A stretch of 64,000 nucleotides of DNA from DAINPP01 sp963667315 (GTDB lineage Bacteria; Thermotogota; Thermotogae; MWEM01): contig OY763325.1 of the NCBI GenBank assembly GCA_963667315.1, positions 2,728,001 through 2,792,000 on the forward strand, written 5' to 3'. Below, piece after piece: positions 33,401 to 42,566 of this stretch. The translations under genes were made by a program, and so were the position numbers. The notes under the pieces were generated by a model. It was not told the origin of the DNA. It saw nothing but the letters and a program-made list of their open reading frames with translations, and did not search any database. The stretch's first letter is position 1. Every line of letters starts with the position of its first letter.

Positions 33401-35207
33401 TTTTTGTCTGGGCGAATCTGATTTGGCTGCCTTCAGTTATTCCCTGATTACGATAAATATTTTCCGCACTTGACCTGTTTTCAACAGATGAAAGTTCTGC
33501 TGATGGAACGTTAAACCGTTTCCATTCTCCCTGGGAAGAATTGTATACCCTTCCCGTCAATGCGATATTTAATGCTTCAGGTGCTTCTGAACTGCTGTTG
33601 CCATCGATAACGTTGTTGAAGAAGGTTAAGATACCGGCATTATAGATAGCGTTTCCAGAAGGGTTTGTGCCCGTTGCCTGATTTAATAGTATCTCTGAAT
33701 CTCTGATTGTACATGAGGAATTGTTGTATACTGCGCCACCATTTCCCTTTACACTATTTGAAGTGAGTGTGGATTCTTTTATGATAAGTGTCCCGTTTTC
33801 GTTTTTCACAACGCCACCGTTCAATGCGCTATTTGAGCTGAAGTATGAATCGCATATCTCAAGAACCGCATTTGGATCGCCGGACACCAATATTGCCCCA
33901 CCGTCTTCATCTATATGACAGTTCATGATATTGGCATTTGTAATGGTTAATGATGATGAGCCCGTCAGAAGAATACATCTCGTGGAGGCACTGGTGTAAT
34001 CCAGCGTGAAGTCCTGAGAGTTTTCCGATTGGACAAGCAGTGTTTTATCATGGATATGTGTCTGCTGTTCAGGGTTTATAACGCTTCTCGTACCGACGAT
34101 GATCCTATCATCATTAGCGGAATGGTCAACAGCATTTTGAAATGACTCATAATAACCTTTTATGGTATCGGATGTATCCCTCAACTGAAACATAAATCCG
34201 AAACATCTTGCATTTTTAATCATTTGACTATTGCAGACATCATTAAAAGAGATAATCGTCTGCAGTATATCCGGGTCGGTTGTGTTTGAGAAAAAGCATT
34301 CGGTTGTTCCTCTGAGATACAGAGAAGCAAACGATTTTTCAGATAATTCTGCTGATGTGTTGTTGAGATTTATCCTCACTTTGTAGCGATTGTTTGTTGT
34401 ATCCTCTTCAATTTGGTAAAAATTTCCGGTTGTCAGATCGCCACAGGTTCCGAGTGTTCTCAATCTTTGTCTGGTATCCGGTGGGTCTTTTTCTATGTGG
34501 CCTCCCGTCTTTAATCTGACCTTGTTAGGATTTCCGAAGAACATGTATGAATCAGGGTTACTCAGATTATTCAGAAAACGGAAAGCGCCGTCAACATCTT
34601 TTGTGAGACCTGTCTGACGTGCATCGAGATAGCGTTTTAAGGTGTAGGCACTTCCTTCATCGGAAATGACGTAAAGGGGTCTGATCAGAACAGAATTTTT
34701 GTAGATAAAGGATGTCTTGTCGACTTTGAGCTGTAAATAATCAGACAAGGAAAGCCTGAACAGATCCGTTCCGTTTTCTGCTGTATCTTTTTTTAAGATG
34801 ATGTATTCAAGACTTCTTTTCTGTCCTTCTTCGTTTTTTCTTTCAGTAGTAGTTTCAGTAGTAATCAAGGCATCTTTGACAGTATCATTTTCAAACCCTT
34901 CCGGTAAGAGGGCAAATAAAAGATTTTCATTTATTTTGTGCTGTTCAATGGGGAATGAGGTATCGTTCAGTCTGATGTGATACAGGGCATTGGCGGGTAG
35001 ATGCTTCTGCAATTCACATTTATCTATTTTAAGATACCAGATACCGTAGGTTTTATAGTCTTCAACCTCAAAATAACCGTTAAGCGCAGATAACTTAACA
35101 GCGGATCCGGAATCGGTATTTATCGGATCATCGGGTTTCATACAGCCGTTTATTAAAACAATGATTATAAAAAGCATTGTAAATAAAAAAATATTTTTTT
35201 TCATCAT
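30444..35207 (-). CDS. Giant surface lipoprotein: two beta-helix blocks, Fn3-like domain and C-terminal GLUG repeats
   Basis: The 1587-residue product has a signal and lipobox LINGC (Cys22). It has an N-terminal domain shared with its paralog (about 40-360) and a first right-handed beta-helix rich in DGGAILVSG/GGAVYN turns (about 380-550). A beta-sandwich region (about 590-835) and a second beta-helix (NTANANGGGVYVAEGG, about 840-1030) follow. Next are an Fn3-like domain (about 1170-1260, TYYWKVEAVDQYG) and a run of GLUG motifs (GGLVG) from about 1280 to the end. The final GYPYL block is common in GLUG proteins. It should be anchored in the cell envelope and face outward, in adhesion or polysaccharide contact. 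Function is unproven. Confidence 0.88.
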   Translation of the reverse strand: MMKKNIFLFTMLFIIIVLINGCMKPDDPINTDSGSAVKLSALNGYFEVEDYKTYGIWYLKIDKCELQKHLPANALYHIRLNDTSFPIEQHKINENLLFALLPEGFENDTVKDALITTETTTERKNEEGQKRSLEYIILKKDTAENGTDLFRLSLSDYLQLKVDKTSFIYKNSVLIRPLYVISDEGSAYTLKRYLDARQTGLTKDVDGAFRFLNNLSNPDSYMFFGNPNKVRLKTGGHIEKDPPDTRQRLRTLGTCGDLTTGNFYQIEEDTTNNRYKVRINLNNTSAELSEKSFASLYLRGTTECFFSNTTDPDILQTIISFNDVCNSQMIKNARCFGFMFQLRDTSDTIKGYYESFQNAVDHSANDDRIIVGTRSVINPEQQTHIHDKTLLVQSENSQDFTLDYTSASTRCILLTGSSSLTITNANIMNCHIDEDGGAILVSGDPNAVLEICDSYFSSNSALNGGVVKNENGTLIIKESTLTSNSVKGNGGAVYNNSSCTIRDSEILLNQATGTNPSGNAIYNAGILTFFNNVIDGNSSSEAPEALNIALTGRVYNSSQGEWKRFNVPSAELSSVENRSSAENIYRNQGITEGSQIRFAQTKTPQGTLTLIPVQGEEAYTVSPKLDYTTAHEFYNGQLVITVPNGFEITDDASVIINTVASPASDFSPQQQLITISHLMLDEGSTITLLLKEQEVPPAYTAARTITKAYTFIVTADADGDESAWSVSDDATAIFTSTGNSRNTDFHLACSGEEMYINLETEPATAIKVITGKTPAEITSRLSSIDGETQGYTIFNTSGEIGENTPITADATLTVTPPKGVLFKKDFTIHVNENLFVRLEERDGSVSWQNSIQDAVNNGSEGATITLWEGIYMESVDMGNNNYQLLSTDPSSDTVRDNTIITGVSGPAITINGGQDNRTVIMGLHIKNNTTGSGIRIGNANPIIKENRIALNQAQKGSGIMIDTAEPSSQRTGDITIVENNLIENNVADYGGGIYVETGRNPKIVENEIKANTANANGGGVYVAEGGTVQNSNGIKWQAHQLPGTTDDAEEVEGTEDTNTYTLNKVNGSATADNSQIYYTRTDTSHLTKWIAHDKLNCIRLYGTFSAGDIMRLFDSVSALTEIASTVYSSGDYMNIDRDVISSSNYYVSLQDEATEIYAQSSKRRAAVVNTPTSAPALLSPKNNAVELIKPVTLKWDSHTGDASYKIYYGMNSNNLDQIKSCQGTEYKLNSLDTNTTYYWKVEAVDQYGATLSSTTRNFKTLPFEGGRGTAFIPYQVKTAAQLNTVRDYPSCYFIQTADINLSAYSNWDPIDPFTGEYNGQDHVISNLKINSSNNNLGLFGGTSGAKLQGIILTNIDIMGAGYLTYPVNCGGLVGMATSTTITDCHTSGTINTTNHDNVGGLVGYCYSLSSTAEITLSHSDCTVTGRYDVGGLVGDFHNEVSIERCFATGNATAKGSVGGLIGLYQSAGKVENAYARGDVEATNSGQIGGLIGRINNGDGFSDCYSTGKITSTSSNYTGGFVGRYFEAEINGCYWDKKTSGMDTSAAGSGRNTGDMKNKTNFSGWDFDYIWAIDSKNDGYPYLKNNQP

Positions 35208-35246
35208 CTACCTCACAATGTTCCCGTTTTTTAGATATCTCCTACT

Positions 35247-35276
35247 ATAATACGTTAATGAAGTTACTTTTACCAA
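35247..35276 (-). promoter_or_regulatory. Putative promoter of the first giant lipoprotein gene
   Basis: On the minus strand TTGGTA (35271-35276) and TATTAT (35247-35252) are 18 bp apart, 40 bp before the ATG. The 298-bp intergene suggests separate transcription from its paralog, although no terminator is seen between them. Confidence 0.45.
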
Positions 35277-35505
35277 AAAAAATATTTCGATTTATAATCA
35301 ATTTACAACCAATTACTTTAAATACGTTATACGAATTAGTTATGCCTAAGAATATGATTGATGATCATTTTATATTGGTAAAAGAAGGATGAGATCGTTC
35401 AGGCAAACCATAAAATCAACAACAAAAAAAAAGGGGAATCATTTGTCTTCTGTTGTTGAAAGAAGCTATTAAAGTTGATAAGCATGACAAATCGTGTTGT
35501 GAAGG

Positions 35506-38500
35506 TTAACGAAAATTATTCCTTAACCTTGGATATCCGTTGTTATACGCGTCAAGTATCCATATACTGCTGAAATTCCAGTTTGAAAAAAATCCACTGC
35601 TTTTCATCTCAGCGGTTGTCAAGCCTTCACCACCCGCCGATGATTGCGTCTCGGAAGTTTGCGTATCCCAGTAGCAATTTGTCACAGGACTGACATTTTT
35701 ACCGATGAGGCCGCCCTTGCTGCCGCTATAATTGTAGGTGACCTTTCCGGTTGAATAACTGTTTTTAATCAACGTTCCTGCGTTATTTCTGCCGATGAGG
35801 CCACCGACCATTCCGTTGAAATCGCCGGAAGCAGATTGATAATAGGTCGCTTTAACATTACCCCTCGCATAACAATCTTCCACCTTTTCAGCGCCGTCAA
35901 AGAGCCCAACGAGACCACCGGCACCGGTATCTGTGGTCACATTACCCGTTGCATAGGATCTTCGGATACTGACATAACTCAACATGGTTCCGACAAGCCC
36001 TCCGCCATCGTATCTGCCTGTAACACTACAACTGGAATGAGACTCTGTAATGTAAAATACGGATGAATTACTTTGATAATAACCGACAAGCCCTCCCACA
36101 TTATCTCCTCTTGAGTAAACCATACCGGAAGAATGACAATTGGTGATGGTTGTCTTGTTGGCATTTCCGACAAGAGCCCCACAATCTTTGGAGCCGTAAC
36201 CGTTTTGTATGATATAAACACCTGTTAGATTTATGTTTTTCAATGTTGCTCCGGAAGCATAACCAAAGAGGCCGGTATTATCACCGGAGGTATTAATCTT
36301 CAGATTGTATATACTGTAATTCTGACCATCATAAGTGCCGCTGAACGTACTGATAGGAACCCAGCTTGTATAACCGGAAAGGCTGATATTCCCCATTTGT
36401 ATGAAATGAGATGAGAGATAATTTCTGACAGTGTTTAGCTGTTCGGCTGTTTTAACCTGATAGGGATTACCGGTAGACCCGTCTCCACCCTCAAAGACAA
36501 ACGTTGTAAAACTGAAAACCGGACTTGAAATGGTAGCCCCATGCCGGTCAACACCTTCTACCTTCCAATAATAAGTTGTATTTGCTGCCAGGGAGTTGTG
36601 AGTGAATTGTAAGGTTGTTCTCGGGAAATTGCCCATCAGTGACAGGGAATTCGGATCGGTTCCGAAATAGAAATTAAAGGTTTCTTCCCCGATTCCCGTT
36701 GTCCATTTCAATGTTACCGGTCTTTGTACGTTGACGGTGCCATTGGCGGGACTTGTAAGGCCCGGTGCTGAAGCCGGTGTGTTAATAACCCGCGCCTGAC
36801 GTTTTGTGCTTTGTGCATAAACGGATGTGAGGGCATCTTGTAGGGAGACGTAATAAGTGCTTGAAGATGTAACATCTCTGTTGATAATCATTTTACCGCC
36901 GGATGTGTAGGTGGTACTGGCGATTTCCGTGACAGCATCGTTAGCGTCAAATACCCGCATGATATCTCCGGTTGAAAAATTTCCGGCAAGAATAATCTGA
37001 TTCAGCTTGTCGTGTGAAACCCAGTCCGTGAGGTGAGAGGTATCTGTTCTCGTGTAATACAGCTGTGCGTTATCAGCTGTCGTGTTTCCGGCGATATTGT
37101 TGAAGGTATAGATGTTTGTATTAGCCACCCCTTCGACTTCTTTTGCATCTGTTGTCGTTCCCGGTAACTGATGGGCTTTCCACTGTCCCCCGTTGATATT
37201 CTGAACCGTTCCGCCTTCAGCGACATAAATACCGCCGCCATGGTTGTTTGCGCAGTTATTTTTAAGGACATTTTCGATTATTTTAGGACTTCTTCCCGTT
37301 TCAACATAAATACCGCCACCCAGATCAGCGGTATTGTTTTCGATGAGATTGTCTTTGATGAGCGTGAGATCTCCTGTTCTCTGACCGGCAGGTCCGAAAG
37401 TCTGAATCAGAAGCCCGGCGCCTTTTACGGTGCTGTTATTCGCAATTCGATTTTCCAATATAACAGGGTTGGCGTTGCCAACCGTTATCCCGTTTCCGTT
37501 GGTATTTCCGCTGATATTCAATCCCATGATAAGCGTTCTGTTGTCCTGTCCCCCGTTGATGGTAATGGCAGAGCCACCGCTTCCTGTGATAATTGTGTTG
37601 TTTCTCACGGCATCATTTGAGGGGTCGGTACTGACTATATGAAAATTGTTGTTACCCAGATCGATTGATTCGATGTAACTTCCCTCCCACAAGGTAATTG
37701 TAGATCCATCAGTGCCGTTATCGATGGCAGTTTGTATCGTCTCATGCCATGTGATGGGATTATTTATCTTTTCCAATCTGACAAAGGGATTGGGATGGAT
37801 TTTGACTTCAAAATCCCTTGTCCATGCAGTCCCTTTCGGCGGGGTGACCGTTAAAGTAGCCGATGATGTGACGATGCTGTTTTCAGTGATAATTCCGGTT
37901 GAATCGTAAAGCGTATACTGTTGTGTTTTTCCATCCACCGATTTAAGTTGTGCCGTGATCTCACCGGCTGTAATCCCTGAACAAACCTTTAACACTGTCG
38001 CATCACCCGTCTCCAGCTTGACATACATCTCTTTCCCCGATTTGATCCGGAAATCTGTATTTCTTGAAAGCCCCGTAGAGGTAAAGACGGTGGTTGAATC
38101 CTCTGAATGGGAGAAAGCCGTTCCCGAACCATCGGCATCTGATGTGGCTTTGAACATATAGGGTTTGGTTATCGGTCGGCCGGCGGTATAAGCTGCAGGA
38201 ATCTCCTGTGTTTTAAGGATTAACGATACCGTTGAGGCTTTATCAAGTGTCAAAGTGTCGATCGAGATGGCGTGTGGCTGCGGGGAATAATCTCCTGCCG
38301 GATGGACGACGGTGTCGATGATGACAGAAGCGTCATCTGTTATTTCAAAACCAATTGGGGTAGATAGTGTTATCTCCCCATTCAGGAATTCGCACCCCGT
38401 CAGATAATCGATTGTCAGGCTGATAAGTGTTTCTTCCTCCCCCTGAAGCTGTCGAAGCGTCAGGGTGCCGGGGTTTGTTGTTGCCTCATCGAATCGGATG

Positions 38501-40206
38501 TTGCTTCCTTCTGACAGTCCCTGATTTTTGTAAACGTTTTCGGCATTTGGCCTGTTTTCGACGAATCTTAAATCTGCCGAAGGGGCGTTAAAACGTTTCC
38601 ATTCGGTTGCTTCAGAATTATAAACCCTTCCGGAAAGGCCGATTCTCAGCGCTTCAACCGTTTTTAACGATGTGTTGGAAACAATGGTGTTGTCGTAAAA
38701 TGTCAGTTTTCCCGTGTTATAAAGGGCATTTCCTTTCGCCTCGCTTCCCGTTGCTGAATTGGCTGTTAGCGTCGATTCAGTGATGGTCACGATACCGCCT
38801 TCATTCATAATGGCTCCGCCGTTTCCGGCAACGTTTGAATCAAAGTGCGATTTTTCGATGTTCAGAACGGGATTGTTTTCGCCTGTGATGAGAATTGCCC
38901 CACCGTCATCGGCTATCTCACAGTGCCTGATGAGCGCATCTTTCAAATACAAATTTGATGAACCGGTGAGCAGAAGGCATCGTGTGGCACTGTTCGTATA
39001 ATCGAGTGTGAAGTGTTTCTTATCTTCCGAAAGAATGCTGATCGTTATATCATGAAGATGTGTCTGCCTTGTTTCGCTTATGGCTTCTCCCGTTCCTGCG
39101 ATGATGCAGTCGTTATCAGAAGCTGCCGCTGCTGCCTCGGATAAAGTTGCATAATATCCCTTTGTTCTCCCTGCGGTATCCGTCAATTTGTACATTACAC
39201 CGAGGATTCTCGCATTTTTGATGATCTGTTGGCTTTTTGCGCTATCGTATGAAACGGTTGCTTCGATGATGTTAGAAGGTGTTGATTGCATAAAAGGGTG
39301 TTCAACTTTTCCATTTATATAGGCGGAGAAAAAAGCCTTTCCCGTGTATTCGGGGGGCATGTTGTTGAGGTTAATTGTGATTCTGTAACAGTTATTAGGG
39401 GTATCCGCTTCGATTTGATAAAGATTTCCGGTTGTCAGATCGCCACAGCTGCCGAGCGTTCTCAATCTTTGTCTTGTATCGGGAGGTGATTTTTCCAAGT
39501 GTCCTCCTGGTTTTAATCGAACCTTGTTCGGATTTCCGAAGAACATGTAAGCATCGGGATCGCTCAGGTTATTTAAAAAACGAAATGCCCCGTCAACATC
39601 CTTTGTGAGCCCCGTCTGTCTTGCATCGAGATAGCGTTTGAAGGTGTAGGAATTTCCCTCATCTGATATTACATAAAGCGGTCTGATCAGAACGGAATTC
39701 TTATAGATAAAGGATGTCCGGTCCCCTTTGAGCTGTAAATAATCTGAAAGGGATAGTCTGAAGAGTTTTGTTCCGTTTTCGGCAACGTCTTTTTCCAGTA
39801 TGATGTAAGACAAAGCTCTTTTTTCTTCATTGCCGTTATTTCGTGATGAGGTGATATTCGATGTGATGACAGCTTTCTCTATAGCCTGTTGATCGATATC
39901 TTCCGGTAAGAGGGCAAATAAAAGATTGTCATTTAACTTATTCTGTTCCAGAGGGAATGAAGTGTTCTTTAGTTTGATGTGATATGAGGCAACGCGAGGG
40001 AGATGCTTCTGTAATTGGCTTTTATCGATACTCAGATACCAGACGCCATAAGTCGTGTGATCGTCAATTTGATAGTATCCTTTTATTGAACACAATGGTA
40101 ACGAAGGTTCAACTTTAGGTGCGTCAAATGTTTTTATTTCTAAACATCCGGTCGTGAAAATAATCAAAACGGAAACAATCGTTAAGATAAAAACAGATAC
40201 TTTCAT
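35506..40206 (-). CDS. Giant surface lipoprotein, tandem paralog of the neighbouring beta-helix/GLUG protein
   Basis: The 1566-residue product has lipobox FTTGC (Cys about 21). Its order of domains is the same as in its neighbour throughout. Near-identical blocks include NSVLIRPLYVISDEG, RYLDARQTGLTKDVDGAF and GNPNKVRLK. The Fn3-like domain (TTYYWKVEGVDRHG) and GLUG region (GGLVGYYQ, GGLIGRNN) follow, ending CYWDTQTSE...GYPRLRN. The N-terminal 300 residues are best conserved, while the beta-helix loops diverge. The ATG at 40206 with GAGG six bases upstream is preferred to TTG at 40212. The pair arose by tandem duplication and is probably surface exposed. Confidence 0.88.
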   Translation of the reverse strand: MKVSVFILTIVSVLIIFTTGCLEIKTFDAPKVEPSLPLCSIKGYYQIDDHTTYGVWYLSIDKSQLQKHLPRVASYHIKLKNTSFPLEQNKLNDNLLFALLPEDIDQQAIEKAVITSNITSSRNNGNEEKRALSYIILEKDVAENGTKLFRLSLSDYLQLKGDRTSFIYKNSVLIRPLYVISDEGNSYTFKRYLDARQTGLTKDVDGAFRFLNNLSDPDAYMFFGNPNKVRLKPGGHLEKSPPDTRQRLRTLGSCGDLTTGNLYQIEADTPNNCYRITINLNNMPPEYTGKAFFSAYINGKVEHPFMQSTPSNIIEATVSYDSAKSQQIIKNARILGVMYKLTDTAGRTKGYYATLSEAAAAASDNDCIIAGTGEAISETRQTHLHDITISILSEDKKHFTLDYTNSATRCLLLTGSSNLYLKDALIRHCEIADDGGAILITGENNPVLNIEKSHFDSNVAGNGGAIMNEGGIVTITESTLTANSATGSEAKGNALYNTGKLTFYDNTIVSNTSLKTVEALRIGLSGRVYNSEATEWKRFNAPSADLRFVENRPNAENVYKNQGLSEGSNIRFDEATTNPGTLTLRQLQGEEETLISLTIDYLTGCEFLNGEITLSTPIGFEITDDASVIIDTVVHPAGDYSPQPHAISIDTLTLDKASTVSLILKTQEIPAAYTAGRPITKPYMFKATSDADGSGTAFSHSEDSTTVFTSTGLSRNTDFRIKSGKEMYVKLETGDATVLKVCSGITAGEITAQLKSVDGKTQQYTLYDSTGIITENSIVTSSATLTVTPPKGTAWTRDFEVKIHPNPFVRLEKINNPITWHETIQTAIDNGTDGSTITLWEGSYIESIDLGNNNFHIVSTDPSNDAVRNNTIITGSGGSAITINGGQDNRTLIMGLNISGNTNGNGITVGNANPVILENRIANNSTVKGAGLLIQTFGPAGQRTGDLTLIKDNLIENNTADLGGGIYVETGRSPKIIENVLKNNCANNHGGGIYVAEGGTVQNINGGQWKAHQLPGTTTDAKEVEGVANTNIYTFNNIAGNTTADNAQLYYTRTDTSHLTDWVSHDKLNQIILAGNFSTGDIMRVFDANDAVTEIASTTYTSGGKMIINRDVTSSSTYYVSLQDALTSVYAQSTKRQARVINTPASAPGLTSPANGTVNVQRPVTLKWTTGIGEETFNFYFGTDPNSLSLMGNFPRTTLQFTHNSLAANTTYYWKVEGVDRHGATISSPVFSFTTFVFEGGDGSTGNPYQVKTAEQLNTVRNYLSSHFIQMGNISLSGYTSWVPISTFSGTYDGQNYSIYNLKINTSGDNTGLFGYASGATLKNINLTGVYIIQNGYGSKDCGALVGNANKTTITNCHSSGMVYSRGDNVGGLVGYYQSNSSVFYITESHSSCSVTGRYDGGGLVGTMLSYVSIRRSYATGNVTTDTGAGGLVGLFDGAEKVEDCYARGNVKATYYQSASGDFNGMVGGLIGRNNAGTLIKNSYSTGKVTYNYSGSKGGLIGKNVSPVTNCYWDTQTSETQSSAGGEGLTTAEMKSSGFFSNWNFSSIWILDAYNNGYPRLRNNFR

Positions 40207-40387
40207 GTTCAACCTCGCTTAGTATATGGGGTATTGAGTTCTCTTCTTTCCTAACATGATACCGTTTATACATGCTGTTGTCAAATAAATGATTGTATCG
40301 ATTTAACATCGATTAACAAACGGTTTTCTTAAAGTTCCATATCAAATTAGTCGGCTTAAACTTATTCGGTCAAGGCATAAAGAAGCT

Positions 40388-41068
40388 TTATTGCTTACGT
40401 GCAACGAAATAAAGCAAGGCGCCGTTCTGATAATGAAGCGGAGAGAAAAAGAAGCCCTTTTGATAAAAGCGGGCTTTCAATTCATCCTGTGAATAGATCC
40501 TCCCCTGTATCTCACTTTTCGTTCTTTTTCTCTCGGGAACGGGGATCGAACAGAAAAATCCCCCTTCGTATTTCAGTGTTCTTCGGACTTCTGAGATAAA
40601 CAGATCGATATTTGGAAAAAAGTTCATCGTGAGGTTGCAGATGATGATATCGAACTGATCATCTTTAAAAGGCAGATCATCCCCGCTGCAATGAAAGAGT
40701 GCTGCTTCTTTGAAACTTCGTCTTTTGAGTTTCTTTGCAGCAATTTTCAGAAGACCATCACTGATATCCGAACCGTAATAGCTGTTGGTTTTGTGAAGTA
40801 ATTCAATACACAGACCACTCCCCGTGCCGATTTCAAGGATCTTTTTGTTTTCGAGAAGGCTGAGATTGTCCTTCAGGATATCATAATGCTTCAGGTAATC
40901 GGCCCCAAATTTTCTTGGAAAGACTGAACCCCTCATGAGATTATCGTATAGGGAGGCGATGAGACCACCCGCCCAGGGTGAATATTTAACGGGGTTACCC
41001 GCTTTGATGATGTAATGGATGTTTTTGCCTTTTTGAAGTGTTAAACCCTCTTTGAGAGATATTGTCAT
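40388..41068 (-). CDS. Class I SAM-dependent methyltransferase
   Basis: The 226-residue protein has SAM-binding motif I (KILEIGTGSGLCIELL), an acidic residue after strand 2 (YYGSDIS), FDIIICNLTMNFFP (motif II/post) and RTLKYEGGFFCSIP. This is the Methyltransf_11/25 pattern found in UbiE-like small-molecule methylases. The ATG at 41068 gives the usual helix-first N terminus. GGAAGG lies somewhat far upstream, so the start is moderately certain. The substrate cannot be inferred from context, since neighbours are unrelated. Confidence 0.82.
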   Translation of the reverse strand: MTISLKEGLTLQKGKNIHYIIKAGNPVKYSPWAGGLIASLYDNLMRGSVFPRKFGADYLKHYDILKDNLSLLENKKILEIGTGSGLCIELLHKTNSYYGSDISDGLLKIAAKKLKRRSFKEAALFHCSGDDLPFKDDQFDIIICNLTMNFFPNIDLFISEVRRTLKYEGGFFCSIPVPERKRTKSEIQGRIYSQDELKARFYQKGFFFSPLHYQNGALLYFVARKQ

Positions 41069-41191
41069 ACGTTCACAGCCTTCCCTTATTCTGTTATAAT
41101 GAGTATAACACAAATGGGGTTTTAACTTTAGCCTTTTATTAAACTGTAATTTTGATGGAGCGATAAAATTTTAACGACACGGGGGATAAAT

Positions 41192-41806
41192 ATGGAAATA
41201 CTATTGATCAGACATGGACAATCGACAGCGGATCTGGAAGACAGACATGAAGGCCGGGCGGATTTTGAACTGACAGCCCTTGGACGGCGACAAGCGAGTG
41301 CATTGGGGAAATGGCTTTCAGAAAGCTATTTAATAGATGATATTCTCGCCTCACCTTTAAAACGGGCGGCCGCTACAGCGGAATACATTTCAAAATCATC
41401 GGGGGCGGCAGTGACGTATCACGATGAACTTATGGAATGGGACAACGGACTACTCGCCGGTCTTTACAGGGAAGAGGCGAACCTTCGTTTTCCGTTGCCG
41501 CCGGGGGGGAGAAAACCCCATGATACTTTTGCGGAAACTGAATCCTTTATTCAATTCAGGGCACGGGCCGAGACTTTCTGGTCGAAGTTTCTCCACAGAC
41601 ACGATGAGGGTAACGATGAAAAACGAGTCTGTATCGTCTCACACGGCGGGATGATCAACATGCTGTTCAGGTGCTGTCTGCAATTGCCAAATAACTCGAC
41701 GATGTATTTTGCGACAGGGGATACAGGTGTTCATTTGTTGCGTTTCAACGACAGGAAACGGGTTATTCTGTATATGAATCGTCAGGAGCATCTGATCAAC
41801 CTGTAG
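41192..41806 (+). CDS. Histidine phosphatase (phosphoglycerate-mutase superfamily)
   Basis: The 204-residue protein begins MEILLIRHGQSTADLEDRHEG with the catalytic RHG. It also has ASPLKRAAATAEYI and the second histidine in IVSHGGMINML. The conserved Glu near LMEWDNG is present. This is the branch 1 pattern, acting as a phosphatase on small phosphate esters. GGGGG precedes the ATG. It is convergent with the HD-domain gene, only eight bases away. Confidence 0.88.
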   Translation: MEILLIRHGQSTADLEDRHEGRADFELTALGRRQASALGKWLSESYLIDDILASPLKRAAATAEYISKSSGAAVTYHDELMEWDNGLLAGLYREEANLRFPLPPGGRKPHDTFAETESFIQFRARAETFWSKFLHRHDEGNDEKRVCIVSHGGMINMLFRCCLQLPNNSTMYFATGDTGVHLLRFNDRKRVILYMNRQEHLINL

Positions 41807-41814
41807 ACCTCTGA

Positions 41815-42384
41815 TTAGATACCGAGAAGCGTCTCAATGTTCATATGGTAAGTTTCATTGAAGGTGGCCAGTATTTCTTTTACTTTCTTCCATTTCTGCA
41901 GGGTAAAGTCATTGATACCATTTCGGATGGCAACATCCACCCATCTGACCTCCATCTTCACAAACCCTTTTCCCGAAGCGAGGCTGTCACAGAGTTGAAC
42001 GAGCCGGTCATAATAGTCGTAATCGTATGCTTTTAGAAGTGTCTCCAACTTCATCAATTCAAAATCGGAAAGATCCATTTCTCCCTGATATTCGTGGATA
42101 TTTTTATTCGGAAAGGAATGCGACAGGCAGATATAAGCTGCCTTTTTGTCCATCTCGTGAAGATAATGGTAACCGTCCAGGGTGTGTTTGATATGTGAAA
42201 AACCGTTCCGTCTTCCGATATCATGAAGAATGGCGTAAACATAAGCCTTTTCCGGATCATACCGGTTCGTTTTTGTTGTGATGATTCTGGCTGCCGTTCC
42301 CGCATTTAACGAATGATCCACCCATGGACCGGGGTTTAATCTTTCGGCCACTTTTAATTCTTTTAACGCTTCTCTTACGGTCAT
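41815..42384 (-). CDS. HD-domain phosphohydrolase
   Basis: The 189-residue protein shows the HD superfamily residues: WVDHS, ILHDIGRRNG (the HD pair) and SHSFPNKN, with the final Asp in LVQLCDSLA. These bind metals for phosphomonoester or nucleotide hydrolysis. The family (COG1418/COG2316-like) is loosely defined and its substrate is unknown. The ATG at 42384 has only a distant GGGAG, so the start is not certain. Confidence 0.82.
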   Translation of the reverse strand: MTVREALKELKVAERLNPGPWVDHSLNAGTAARIITTKTNRYDPEKAYVYAILHDIGRRNGFSHIKHTLDGYHYLHEMDKKAAYICLSHSFPNKNIHEYQGEMDLSDFELMKLETLLKAYDYDYYDRLVQLCDSLASGKGFVKMEVRWVDVAIRNGINDFTLQKWKKVKEILATFNETYHMNIETLLGI

Positions 42385-42566
42385 CGGTTTATCGGACTCC
42401 CTTCAAACTTTAACGCATTATACAATTTTATTATACTATATGTGAAAAACGCTTCTCAAATGAAATGAATGAACCCGGTCAGTTATTATTTAACCTGTTA
42501 AAAATGCTATAATGAATTATTATGTGTTCCTTTACATTTATATTCGATTTATTGGGAGATGATGAT

